Shown here in pieces: positions 1-7,803 of a DNA stretch of 64,000 nucleotides (the first letter of the stretch is position 1; each line of letters begins with the position of its first letter). The stretch lies in contig NZ_JNXG01000003.1 in the NCBI RefSeq assembly GCF_000717025.1, positions 1-64,000 on the forward strand, given 5' to 3'. A model generated the notes under the pieces. That model did not search any database, was not told where the DNA came from, and saw only the letters and a program-made list of their open reading frames with translations. This DNA comes from Streptomyces atroolivaceus. Its GTDB lineage: Bacteria > Actinomycetota > Actinomycetes > Streptomycetales > Streptomycetaceae. A program made the position numbers and the translations under genes.

Positions 1-47
1 ATGGTACTGCAGGGGGGACCCTGTGGGAGAGTAGGACGCCGCCGAAC
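1..47 (+). rRNA. rrf: 5S ribosomal RNA, 3' end (partial)
   Basis: The first 47 bases match the 3' end of actinobacterial 5S rRNA: the GATGGTACTGC region, the GGGACCCTGTGGGAGAGTAGG stem-loop area and the closing GCCGCCGAAC tail. The gene is cut by the left window edge, so about 70 bases are missing. A terminator follows 13 bases after the end, so this is the last gene of an rRNA operon running into the window. Confidence 0.93.
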
Positions 48-60
48 AATTATTCCGGGA

Positions 61-91
61 AAGCCCCGTGCCCTTGTGGCACGGGGCTTTT
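61..91 (+). terminator. rRNA operon terminator
   Basis: A perfect 12-bp GC-rich inverted repeat (61-72 with 78-89, 5-base loop) followed by a short T run. It directly follows the 5S gene and fits a factor-independent terminator of the rRNA operon. Confidence 0.88.
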
Positions 92-100
92 CTGCGTTCA

Positions 101-297
101 GTGCTCATCGAGCAGGAGTCGCGGCACGCCGGCCACGCCACGCAGAGCATCTTTGTCGACGACCTGGACACCCTTCTCGGCAAGATTGCTGACCGGGGCT
201 TGAAGCTGTGAAGCGCGAGACCTGTCCGAAGGTGTGCGCGAGGCGATCCTCCACGATCCCTGACGGCAGCCGGATCGGGTTCGGTGGTGCTCCACTC
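101..297 (+). pseudogene. VOC/glyoxalase-family gene remnant, frameshifted
   Basis: Three short stretches in three different frames read together as the C-terminal half of a VOC (glyoxalase/bleomycin-resistance) protein. Frame 2 from about 101 gives IFVDDLDTLLGKIADRGLKL and then a stop at 209-211. Frame 3 from 213 gives ARDLSEGVREAILHDP and then a stop at 261. Frame 1 from 262 gives DGSRIGFGGAPL. The joined pattern (FVDDLD, then a DPDG-IGF motif) is typical of actinobacterial VOC proteins. The N-terminal half is missing, because the rRNA terminator lies immediately upstream. At least two indels and two stops make it a decayed fragment. It is not transcribed from an obvious promoter. Confidence 0.6.
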
Positions 298-344
298 CGA
301 GGCCGAGCGCTCTCTCCAGCCGCTCCTGCTTTTCCACCCCGCCT

Positions 345-1664
345 CTACAGTCGCCCGGAGGCCTTCAGCGTGAGGTAGGCATCAGCCAGTGCGGGTGCGA
401 GGTCGTTGGGCGCGGCATCGACGACCGTGACGCCATGGTGTCGGAGCTGGTCCGCGGTCCGGCGACGTTGGGCCTGCGCCTGAGCGCCTGCTGCGGCCTC
501 GTAAACCGCGTCCACTGTGCCCCGCGAGCCTGCCATTGCCTCGATGTGGGGGTCGGCGACAGCTGCGACCAGCACTGTGTGGCGCCGGGTGAGCTGAGGG
601 AGGGTGGGCAGAAGGCCTTCCTCGACAGGCGCCGCGTCCAGACTCGTGAGCAGAACGATCAGGGAGCGGTGGGGAGCGCTTGCCAGTGCGGTCGTGCTGA
701 GGCCACGAGCGTCGGTCTCCACGAGTGCAGGCTCCAGCGTGGCCAGAGAGCTGACCAGGGCCGGCAGGACGTTCCCTCCTGCCGTTCTGCACTGGACCTG
801 CGCCCGGACACGTCTGTCGTACGCGATGAGGTTCACGCGGTCGCCCGCGCGGGTGGCAAGGGCGGCGAGGAGCAGGGTTGCGTCCATGGCGGCGTCGAGG
901 CGCGGTACGTCGCCGACTCGGCCTGCGGACGTGCGGCCGGTGTCGAGGACGACGAGGATGTGGCGGTCGCGCTCAGGGCGCCAGGTGCGGACAGCCACCG
1001 TGGACTGGCGCGCGGTGGCCCGCCAGTCGATGGAACGGGTGTCGTCTCCCGGTACGTAGGCGCGCAGGCTGTCGAACTCCGTGCCTTCTCCCCGCGTGAG
1101 CACACTGGTGCGGCCGTCGAGTTCGCGCAGCCGGGCGAGCCGCGACGGCAGATGCTTCCGGCTCGTGAAGGGAGGCAGTACCCGGACCGTCCAGGGGACG
1201 CGGTGGTATCCCTGGCGTGCCGCCAGGCCGAGGGGGCCGAGCGACCGGACAGTGACGCGGTCGGCGACGCGGTCTCCACGGCGCGCCGGGCGCAGGATTG
1301 TGGTGAGACGGCGGCGTTCCCCGCCGGGCACGGCGAACTCGTGCCGTGAAGAGGCCTGTTCGGCCTCCGAGCACCAGCTGCTGGGAGGCCAGGCGTCCCG
1401 GAGTTGAGCACGGAGACGGCGTCGCGACGGGTTGGTCACTGTGAGTTGCACCGCGGCGGTGTCGCCGAGTCGAACGGATGTATCACCGGATCGGGTGAAC
1501 TGGAGCGTACGCACTGGCGCAGCCAGGGCGTAGTCGCCCAGAATTGCCAACGCGAGCGGAACATTGACCGCGAGCATGCCTGCCCAGCTCGGGCCCAGGA
1601 TGCCTACGGGGAGTGACCCCAAAGCCGCCACCAGGGCGGCCCGTCCGGTGAGGGCCATGGTCAC
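345..1664 (-). CDS. DUF58 domain-containing protein
   Basis: A 439-residue protein with two N-terminal hydrophobic stretches (about residues 8-50), a beta-rich middle, and the DUF58 signature around residues 200-235 (EFDSLRAYVPGDDTRSIDWR). The C-terminal part resembles a von Willebrand A-like fold (HILVVLDTG). DUF58 proteins are the usual partners of MoxR AAA+ ATPases and are thought to be chaperone clients or adaptors at the envelope. It is the last gene of a minus-strand operon, 4 bases after moxR. The start is GTG at 1664; an ATG two codons downstream (1658) is equally possible. The exact function is unknown. Confidence 0.9.
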   Translation of the reverse strand: MTMALTGRAALVAALGSLPVGILGPSWAGMLAVNVPLALAILGDYALAAPVRTLQFTRSGDTSVRLGDTAAVQLTVTNPSRRRLRAQLRDAWPPSSWCSEAEQASSRHEFAVPGGERRRLTTILRPARRGDRVADRVTVRSLGPLGLAARQGYHRVPWTVRVLPPFTSRKHLPSRLARLRELDGRTSVLTRGEGTEFDSLRAYVPGDDTRSIDWRATARQSTVAVRTWRPERDRHILVVLDTGRTSAGRVGDVPRLDAAMDATLLLAALATRAGDRVNLIAYDRRVRAQVQCRTAGGNVLPALVSSLATLEPALVETDARGLSTTALASAPHRSLIVLLTSLDAAPVEEGLLPTLPQLTRRHTVLVAAVADPHIEAMAGSRGTVDAVYEAAAGAQAQAQRRRTADQLRHHGVTVVDAAPNDLAPALADAYLTLKASGRL

Positions 1665-1668
1665 CGCC

Positions 1669-2688
1669 TCACCGGGGGACGGGGACGTGAGCGAGGACGG
1701 CGGTGATGACGGAGTCGGCGGTGACTCCCTCCATCTCCGCTTCCGGCCGCAGCTGGATGCGATGACGGAGCGTGGGCAGGGCGAGGGCTTTCACATCGTC
1801 CGGGGTGACGTAGTCCCGGCCTGTGAGCCAGGCCCATGCCCGTGCGGTGGAGAGCAGTGCGGTGGCTCCTCGGGGGGAGGCGCCGAGGGTGAGCGAGGGG
1901 GATTCACGCGTGGCACGGCAGATATCCACGACATAGGCGGCTATCTCGGGGGAGACCGAGGTCTTGGCGACGGCGGCGCGTGCCGCTTCGAGGTCTGCGG
2001 GCCCGGCCACGGGCCGGATGCCTGCTCCCTCGAGATCGCGAGGGTTGAACCCGTCCGCGTGGCGAGTGAGCACGTTGATCTCGTCCTCGCGTGAGGGAAG
2101 GGGGACAGTCAGCTTGAGAAGGAATCGGTCCAGCTGGGCCTCGGGCAGCGGGTAGGTGCCTTCATATTCGACAGGGTTCTGGGTGGCTGCCACCAGGAAC
2201 GGGTCGGGCAGCGGTCGGGGCGACCCGTCGATGGTGACTTGACGTTCCTCCATGGCCTCCAGCAGGGAGGACTGTGTCTTGGGAGGGGTCCGGTTGATCT
2301 CGTCAGCCAGCAGGAGGTTGGTGAACACCGGGCCTGGCTGGAAGGAGAACTCGGAGTTGCGGGCATCGTAGACGAGTGAGCCCGTGACATCGCTCGGCAT
2401 CAGGTCGGGGGTGAACTGGACGCGCTTGGTGTCCAGTTCGAGGGAGGCGGCAAGTGCCCGGACCAGAAGGGTCTTTGCCACTCCCGGGACGCCTTCCAGG
2501 AGGACGTGGCCCCGGCAGAGGAGAGCGACGACCAGACCTGTGACGGCCGGGTCCTGGCCGACCACGGCCTTGGCGATCTCGGAGCGCAGAGCTTCCAGGG
2601 ATGCGCGGGCGCTGTCGGAATCAGCGGGGGCCACAGGGGTCGCTGCGACTCCCGCCGGCTCGGCGGTCTCCGGGGTCGGGGCGCTCAT
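1669..2688 (-). CDS. MoxR-family AAA+ ATPase
   Basis: A 339-residue AAA+ ATPase of the MoxR family. Visible motifs are Walker A (GVPGVAKTLL, about residue 70), Walker B (LLADEINRTPPKTQSSLLEA, about 130), sensor 1 (LVAATQNPVE) and a C-terminal lid domain. MoxR proteins act as chaperones that mature protein complexes, typically together with a DUF58 partner encoded next door, as here. The start ATG overlaps the stop of the upstream DUF4350 gene by 4 bases (ATGA), so translation is probably coupled. The N-terminal 25 residues are Ala/Pro-rich and variable. Confidence 0.95.
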   Translation of the reverse strand: MSAPTPETAEPAGVAATPVAPADSDSARASLEALRSEIAKAVVGQDPAVTGLVVALLCRGHVLLEGVPGVAKTLLVRALAASLELDTKRVQFTPDLMPSDVTGSLVYDARNSEFSFQPGPVFTNLLLADEINRTPPKTQSSLLEAMEERQVTIDGSPRPLPDPFLVAATQNPVEYEGTYPLPEAQLDRFLLKLTVPLPSREDEINVLTRHADGFNPRDLEGAGIRPVAGPADLEAARAAVAKTSVSPEIAAYVVDICRATRESPSLTLGASPRGATALLSTARAWAWLTGRDYVTPDDVKALALPTLRHRIQLRPEAEMEGVTADSVITAVLAHVPVPR

Positions 2689-3917
2689 GAAGTGCGTACC
2701 TCTCTTTCGAGGGCGTCGAGTTGATCGGTGAGAAGGACGAGCGCGGCGTCGTCGGCCGGAGCCGGGCCGAAGAGGAGGGCACCGAGGTCGCCACTCGGAG
2801 TGCTGAGACGTGCGGCGACGGCGGGCAGGAGCACAGCGGGGGAGTCGGCGTCACGGGGCGACACCCCCAGGAGAGGAGATATGCGGATCCGGGTGGCGGA
2901 GCGCAATGTGTCTGCGGCGCGGTCGCGGGCGTCGGCCTTGCGGTAGAGACGGGCCCGTCCTTCGGTGGACTCGGAGGCCCGGATGACCACCGGCAGCCGC
3001 TCGGTCACCAGGGGGCCGAAGCGGCGGCCGCGCCAGATCGCGGCGAGAACGGCGGCGAGGGCGAGTTGGAGGGTGCCCCAGAGCCAGCCCGAGGGGATGA
3101 GGCCCAGGAAGCCGTTCGCGCCTTCGGTGCCGTCGTCACCGCTGTCGTCCTGGTCTCCGCTGCCGCCTTGGGCTGTGGAGGGATCGTCGAGCGAGGGGAG
3201 GTACCAGACGAGATGCGGGCGGGAGCCGAGGAGTTGCAGGCCGAGCGAGGCGTTGCCCTGTTGATCGAGACGGGCGTTGTGGAGGATGTCGGGGGAGCCG
3301 AGGAGCACGGTGTCGCCGGCGCCGTGTCCGCGCAGAACGAGGAGGGGTGCGATTCCGTCGTCGTCCGGGTAGCAGGCGGTGGTCTCGCCGCCGGCCGCCG
3401 TGTAGTGGACGCCGCCCATGTCGGTGGTTCCCGCGGTACGCGCTGCGGGGAGTTCGCAACGTGGGGTCCGCGCGGCCACCGGCCTGTGCGATTCCGGGCG
3501 TACGCCTGGGGCGAGCCGGGATACGGAGGGCCCGTCGGCGGCGATCAGGACGGTGCGGCCGGCGGAGTCGGCGGTCGCCGCACGGAGTCGTTGCTGCTGG
3601 TGAGCGGTGAGCATGTTGGGTCGGGCGACGAGCAGCGTGGTGTCGGGGCCGGTCGCGGCGGCGGCCTCGGCGAGGGTGGTGGCGACATCGACGGATACGC
3701 CGCGGTCCCTGAGGAGTTCGGCGACGGCCCGGCTGCCGTAGGGGTCCGGGGAGCGGGGATCGAGCCGGCCGTGCTGGCCGCCGGAACGGGCGGCGGCAAG
3801 GGCGACCCCTGCGACGACGAGGATGAGGACGGCCAGCAGCATGCCCCGGACGCGGTGCCAGATCTGTCGGGGGGTGCGGGATTCCGAGGTGGTGGGAGCG
3901 GCCGCGGCGGTGGTCAT
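2685..3917 (-). CDS. DUF4350 domain-containing membrane protein
   Basis: A 410-residue protein. The start is set at ATG 3917 because it overlaps the stop of the DUF4129 gene by 4 bases (ATGA); the open frame extends further upstream but only through that gene. A first membrane segment lies near residues 25-47 (MLLAVLILVVAGVALAAA) and a second near 270-290, after an extracytoplasmic DUF4350 region. That region reads like a GATase/periplasmic-binding fold (LDPRSPDPYGSRAVAELLRD, then TLLVARPNMLT). DUF4350 genes regularly sit between DUF4129 and moxR in actinobacteria. No enzymatic activity is known; a role in assembling an envelope complex with MoxR/DUF58 is inferred from context. Confidence 0.88.
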   Translation of the reverse strand: MTTAAAAPTTSESRTPRQIWHRVRGMLLAVLILVVAGVALAAARSGGQHGRLDPRSPDPYGSRAVAELLRDRGVSVDVATTLAEAAAATGPDTTLLVARPNMLTAHQQQRLRAATADSAGRTVLIAADGPSVSRLAPGVRPESHRPVAARTPRCELPAARTAGTTDMGGVHYTAAGGETTACYPDDDGIAPLLVLRGHGAGDTVLLGSPDILHNARLDQQGNASLGLQLLGSRPHLVWYLPSLDDPSTAQGGSGDQDDSGDDGTEGANGFLGLIPSGWLWGTLQLALAAVLAAIWRGRRFGPLVTERLPVVIRASESTEGRARLYRKADARDRAADTLRSATRIRISPLLGVSPRDADSPAVLLPAVAARLSTPSGDLGALLFGPAPADDAALVLLTDQLDALEREVRTS

Positions 3918-4606
3918 CCGGCGGCTCCCGGGGCTGGGCCGGTGGTCAGCAAGGGCTTGGCGGCCTCGATGTCCAGGTCCAGCGTGCACAGGGCCCGGTA
4001 TGCGGCTTCGTCGGCGATGCGGCCGCCGTATGTGACGTCGTCGAAGACCCGGGCGGCGGCGCGGAGCCGGTCGGAGTGCGCGGGCAGCAGCCGGCCTGCC
4101 TCGGCGGCCGCCTCGTCCGCGGTGCGGCCGGGGCGCGGGTCGAGTACGGCCCTGTCCTCCAGGGAGCGCACGAGGGCACGCATTCGTTCCTGGACGGCTT
4201 CGGTCCAGCGCCGGGCGTCGGCGTGTGCGGCAGCCGCGGTGCGGTGGCCGTCCGCGCTGAGGTCGGTACTGCCGAAGAGGGTCTTCGGTGGGCGGGCGGG
4301 GCTCTGCGGCGTACCGAGCCTCCACCACAGGGCGGCGCTCAGGCCGACGACGGCCAGGACGAGCACCACGAGCCCGAGCGGGCCGCCGGGAGCTGCCCCG
4401 GCGGCTCCGGCGAAGAGGTCGCCGATCCATTCCCAGAAGCGGTCGAGGCCGCGTTCGAGAAGGTTCGGGTCGTGCTCGTGGTACATCGGGTCGGACAGTT
4501 CGTCCTGTGCCGCTTCGCGGGCGGGGACGCGTGGGGTGTCCACGGGTACGTCCCCGTCCGCCCCGACGAGTCGTGCTGCTGCGATGCCGGCCCCCGCCCC
4601 CGTCAC
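3914..4606 (-). CDS. DUF4129 domain-containing protein
   Basis: A 230-residue protein with a single membrane segment (about residues 77-97, GGPLGLVVLVLAVVGLSAALW) and a cytoplasmic alpha-helical C-terminal DUF4129 domain (residues about 120-215, with DPRPGRTADEAA and YGGRIADEAAYRAL). DUF4129 is also found at the C-terminus of transglutaminase-like proteins in MoxR/DUF58 operons. The chosen GTG start at 4606 lies 4 bases after the upstream stop. It is part of a tightly packed five-gene operon. Confidence 0.9.
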   Translation of the reverse strand: MTGAGAGIAAARLVGADGDVPVDTPRVPAREAAQDELSDPMYHEHDPNLLERGLDRFWEWIGDLFAGAAGAAPGGPLGLVVLVLAVVGLSAALWWRLGTPQSPARPPKTLFGSTDLSADGHRTAAAAHADARRWTEAVQERMRALVRSLEDRAVLDPRPGRTADEAAAEAGRLLPAHSDRLRAAARVFDDVTYGGRIADEAAYRALCTLDLDIEAAKPLLTTGPAPGAAG

Positions 4607-4610
4607 CGCA

Positions 4611-5819
4611 TCAGTTCCTGGGGGTGTCGTAGCCGGGCACGCCCGCGGCCCGGGCGAGGTCCAGGTCGAGGGCCTCGCGGCGGATGCGCTGGTCGACGTA
4701 GAGCAGGGCCATCACTCCCGCGGTGAAGGGGTAGGCGAGCGTCGAGATGATCACGTCGCCGATGCCCGTGACGATGAGGAAGGGCCAGCCGAAGTCTGCC
4801 GAGCTGCTGCTGAGGAACTCGCTCAGGCCGTCACTGTCCAGGGTCACGGCGATGATGCCGAACGGGATCGTGATGATCAAGGTCAGGACGATGACCAGCA
4901 GGTAGGTCAGCGCCAGGATGCCGAAGGTCCGCCACCAGTTCCCCTTGACCAGCTTGGCCGACCGTCGCAGCGAAGTGAGTACGGACTGCCGTTCCAGCAT
5001 CAGCGCCGGTGCCGCGAGCGTGAAGCGGATCATCAGCCAGAGGACGACGACACACGCCGCGATGAAGCCGAGGAAGGCCAGTGCGAGCCCGGCCGCTCCG
5101 CCGCCCAGGGCCAGGCCCGGAAGAAGGCCCACCGCCATGATCGCGGCGCTCATCAGGCTCAGCAGAAGGGTCAGCCCGAGCAGGGGGAGAAGCCGGGGCC
5201 GGGCCTCGGACCATGCTTCCGGAAGTGTCACGCCGCGCCCCAGCACGGAGCGGCTGATCACCACGGTGAGTACCGAGGTGGTGACGAGTGTGGCGATCAT
5301 CGCGATGAGCGTGCTCGGGGCGCTTGTGATCAGCTGCGACTGCGCCGAGTCGGCGGCCTGGCGGAGTGCCTCCGCGCCGGTCGCGTTCGGGTCGACCGAC
5401 TTCTGCTCGGGCAGGAGGTAGCGCTGCACGAGAATGATCACGATCTCGGCGATCACGGAGACGGTGAGGCTGATGCCGAGCACCGTGCGCCAGTGGGTGC
5501 GCATGGTGGACACCGCGCCGTCGAGGATTTCACCGACCCCCAGAGGGCGGAGAGGGATCACGCCGGGCTTCGCGGCCATGGGGGCGCGGCCCCAGCCCGG
5601 CCCCTGCGGCGTGCCGCCCCAGCCCGGTGGGGGCGGTGGCGCGCCTGGGCCGGTTCCGGAGGCACTCGGCGGGGACCACTGCCCAGGGGGAGGCTGTGCG
5701 GGAGACCACTGTCCGGCCGGTCCGTTCCCGTCAACGGGCGTGGAGGGTTTGGGAATGCCCGTCTCCTGGCCGTCGGAGGGGGCGGATCCGGGCGAAGCCC
5801 AGCCCGGAGAGTCGTTCAT
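4611..5819 (-). CDS. Multispanning membrane protein, GPDPase membrane-domain type
   Basis: A 402-residue protein with a Pro/Gly-rich cytoplasmic N-terminus (residues 1-85) followed by about six hydrophobic segments from residue 105 to 385. The membrane part resembles the membrane domain seen at the N-terminus of some glycerophosphoryl diester phosphodiesterases, but no phosphodiesterase domain is present, so it is not expected to be an enzyme. The start ATG at 5819 is preceded by a good ribosome binding site (AAGGAG). The open frame extends ten codons further but lacks such a site. It is the first gene of the MoxR/DUF58 operon and probably part of the same envelope system. Confidence 0.82.
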   Translation of the reverse strand: MNDSPGWASPGSAPSDGQETGIPKPSTPVDGNGPAGQWSPAQPPPGQWSPPSASGTGPGAPPPPPGWGGTPQGPGWGRAPMAAKPGVIPLRPLGVGEILDGAVSTMRTHWRTVLGISLTVSVIAEIVIILVQRYLLPEQKSVDPNATGAEALRQAADSAQSQLITSAPSTLIAMIATLVTTSVLTVVISRSVLGRGVTLPEAWSEARPRLLPLLGLTLLLSLMSAAIMAVGLLPGLALGGGAAGLALAFLGFIAACVVVLWLMIRFTLAAPALMLERQSVLTSLRRSAKLVKGNWWRTFGILALTYLLVIVLTLIITIPFGIIAVTLDSDGLSEFLSSSSADFGWPFLIVTGIGDVIISTLAYPFTAGVMALLYVDQRIRREALDLDLARAAGVPGYDTPRN

Positions 5820-5959
5820 CGTCGCTCCTTCACAGTCCTGCCCGCTCATCGGGGCGGCAGGTTGCCAGCCATCGTGCCACGCGCCGGACCTGTGCGGGCC
5901 TGGCGTTGTATCTGCTTCTTGCCTTCGTGCGCGGGCGGTTCAGCGGGCAGACTGGGCAG
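5820..5959. promoter_or_regulatory. Divergent promoter region, MoxR operon / mtnA-mtr operon
   Basis: 140 bases separate the divergently oriented starts of the MoxR/DUF58 operon (leftwards) and mtnA (rightwards). Promoters for both must lie here, but no convincing -35/-10 pair can be fixed by eye. Confidence 0.5.
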
Positions 5960-7108
5960 ATGGCTGATCAGGACGCGCAAACGCCGGTGGGTATCGAGCC
6001 TCCGGCTCTCTCCGTACTCCGCTGGGACGAGCCTCCGGAAGGTCCTTCGGTGGTGCTCCTCGACCAGACGCGGCTGCCCGCCGAGGAGGCCGAGCTGGTG
6101 TGCGCCGATGTCCCCGCGCTGGTGCGGGCGATCCGGACACTGGCGGTGCGGGGGGCGCCCCTGCTGGGCATCGCGGGGGGCTATGGGGTGGCGCTGGCGG
6201 CAGCGCGGGGCGAGGACGTGGCGCAGGCAGCGGTGCGGCTGGAGGGGGCGCGGCCCACCGCGGTGAATCTCGGGTACGGGGCGAGGCGGGTGGCTCGTGC
6301 GCACCGGGCGGCTGTGGAGAGCGGGACGGGCCCGGAGGCGGCTGCCGCGGTGGCCCTGGCCGAGGCGCGCGCCCTGCACCAGGAGGATGCTGCGGCCAGT
6401 GGGCGCATGGCGCAGTACGGTCTGGACCTGCTGGCGGAACTCCTGCCGGAAGGAGGCGGGCACCGGCTGCTGACCCACTGCAACACCGGGGCCCTCGTGT
6501 CCGGCGGAGAGGGGACTGCCTTCGCGGTGGCTCTGAAGGCGCATCGGGAGGGGAGTCTGCGGCACCTGTGGGTGGACGAGACCCGGCCACTGCTCCAGGG
6601 CGCCCGGCTGACGGCGTACGAGGCGGGGCGGAACGGTATGCCGTACAGCTTGCTCGCCGACAGCGCCGCGGGTTCGCTGTTTGCGGCGGGGGAGGTGGAT
6701 GCCGTACTCATCGGGGCGGACCGCATAGCCGCGGACGGCTCGGTGGCCAACAAGGTGGGGAGCTATCCGTTGGCGGTGCTGGCGAAGTACCACCATGTCC
6801 CGTTCGTCGTCGTGGCGCCGACGACCACGGTCGACCTGGAATCGGTGGATGCTGCATCGATCGTCGTGGAGCAGCGTGCCGCGGCCGAGGTGACGGAGTT
6901 CACATCGGTGGTGGGTGCCCCGTCGGGAGGCGGGGCGGGCGGGACGGCAGTCGCACCCCTGGGAACCCAGGCGTACAACCCCGCATTCGACATAACGCCG
7001 CCCGAACTGGTCACGGCGATCGTCACGGAGGAGGGCGTCATTTCCCCGGTCACGGGGGTCGGACTGGCAGAGCTGTGTGCCAGGTCATCGCAGGTAACGA
7101 TTAGCTAA
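5960..7108 (+). CDS. mtnA: S-methyl-5-thioribose-1-phosphate isomerase
   Basis: A 382-residue methionine-salvage enzyme that converts methylthioribose-1-phosphate to methylthioribulose-1-phosphate in the cytosol. Family motifs are present: VRGAPLLGIAGGYG (about residue 60), the catalytic-cysteine motif THCNTGAL (about 175) and the catalytic-aspartate motif IGADRIAADGSVANKVGSY (about 255). Length is normal to slightly long, with a Gly-rich insert near the C-terminus (SGGGAGGTAVA). The ATG at 5960 fits the family start; the open frame upstream is longer but non-conserved. The stop lies 4 bases before mtrA, so mtnA may head the mtrA-mtrB-lpqB transcript, although its biochemical role is unrelated. 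Confidence 0.93.
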   Translation: MADQDAQTPVGIEPPALSVLRWDEPPEGPSVVLLDQTRLPAEEAELVCADVPALVRAIRTLAVRGAPLLGIAGGYGVALAAARGEDVAQAAVRLEGARPTAVNLGYGARRVARAHRAAVESGTGPEAAAAVALAEARALHQEDAAASGRMAQYGLDLLAELLPEGGGHRLLTHCNTGALVSGGEGTAFAVALKAHREGSLRHLWVDETRPLLQGARLTAYEAGRNGMPYSLLADSAAGSLFAAGEVDAVLIGADRIAADGSVANKVGSYPLAVLAKYHHVPFVVVAPTTTVDLESVDAASIVVEQRAAAEVTEFTSVVGAPSGGGAGGTAVAPLGTQAYNPAFDITPPELVTAIVTEEGVISPVTGVGLAELCARSSQVTIS

Positions 7109-7112
7109 TGGG

Positions 7113-7802
7113 ATGATGTCGTTTATGAAGGGACGCGTCCTTGTCGTCGACGACGACACCGCACTGGCCGAGATGCTCGGCATCGTGCTGCGTGGAGAAG
7201 GTTTCGAGCCGTCGTTCGTAGCGGACGGCGACAAGGCACTGGCCGCATTTCGTGAGGCCAAGCCGGACCTGGTGCTGCTGGACCTCATGCTGCCCGGACG
7301 GGACGGCATCGAGGTCTGCCGGCTGATCAGGGCCGAGTCAGGTGTGCCGATCGTCATGCTCACTGCCAAGAGCGACACGGTGGATGTGGTGGTGGGCCTG
7401 GAATCCGGGGCCGACGACTACATCGTCAAGCCGTTCAAACCGAAGGAGTTGGTCGCCCGCATCAGGGCACGTTTGCGGAGGTCCGAAGAGCCCGCGCCGG
7501 AGCAACTGGCGATCGGGGACCTGGTCATCGATGTTGCCGGCCACTCGGTGAAGCGGGACGGGCAGTCCATCGCCCTCACCCCGCTGGAGTTCGACCTGCT
7601 GGTCGCCCTCGCTCGTAAGCCGTGGCAGGTCTTCACCCGAGAGGTACTGCTCGAGCAGGTGTGGGGCTATCGCCATGCCGCCGACACCCGTCTGGTGAAC
7701 GTGCATGTCCAGCGGCTCCGCTCGAAGGTGGAGAAGGACCCGGAGCGGCCGGAGATCGTCGTGACCGTCCGAGGTGTCGGTTACAAGGCCGGACCGAGCT
7801 GA
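7113..7802 (+). CDS. mtrA: Two-component response regulator MtrA
   Basis: A 229-residue OmpR/PhoB-type regulator. The receiver domain spans residues 6-120, with the acidic pocket D13-D15, phospho-acceptor D57 (VLLDLMLPG) and the invariant Lys in VKPFKPKEL. The winged-helix DNA-binding domain spans about 135-228 (LTPLEFDLL, WGYRHAADTRLVNVHVQRLR). It is essentially identical to the Streptomyces MtrA pattern as recalled; MtrA coordinates development, cell division and antibiotic production. ATG codons at 7113 and 7116 are both possible. It lies 4 bases after mtnA and 1 base before mtrB, consistent with an operon. Confidence 0.97.
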   Translation: MMSFMKGRVLVVDDDTALAEMLGIVLRGEGFEPSFVADGDKALAAFREAKPDLVLLDLMLPGRDGIEVCRLIRAESGVPIVMLTAKSDTVDVVVGLESGADDYIVKPFKPKELVARIRARLRRSEEPAPEQLAIGDLVIDVAGHSVKRDGQSIALTPLEFDLLVALARKPWQVFTREVLLEQVWGYRHAADTRLVNVHVQRLRSKVEKDPERPEIVVTVRGVGYKAGPS

Positions 7803-7803
7803 T

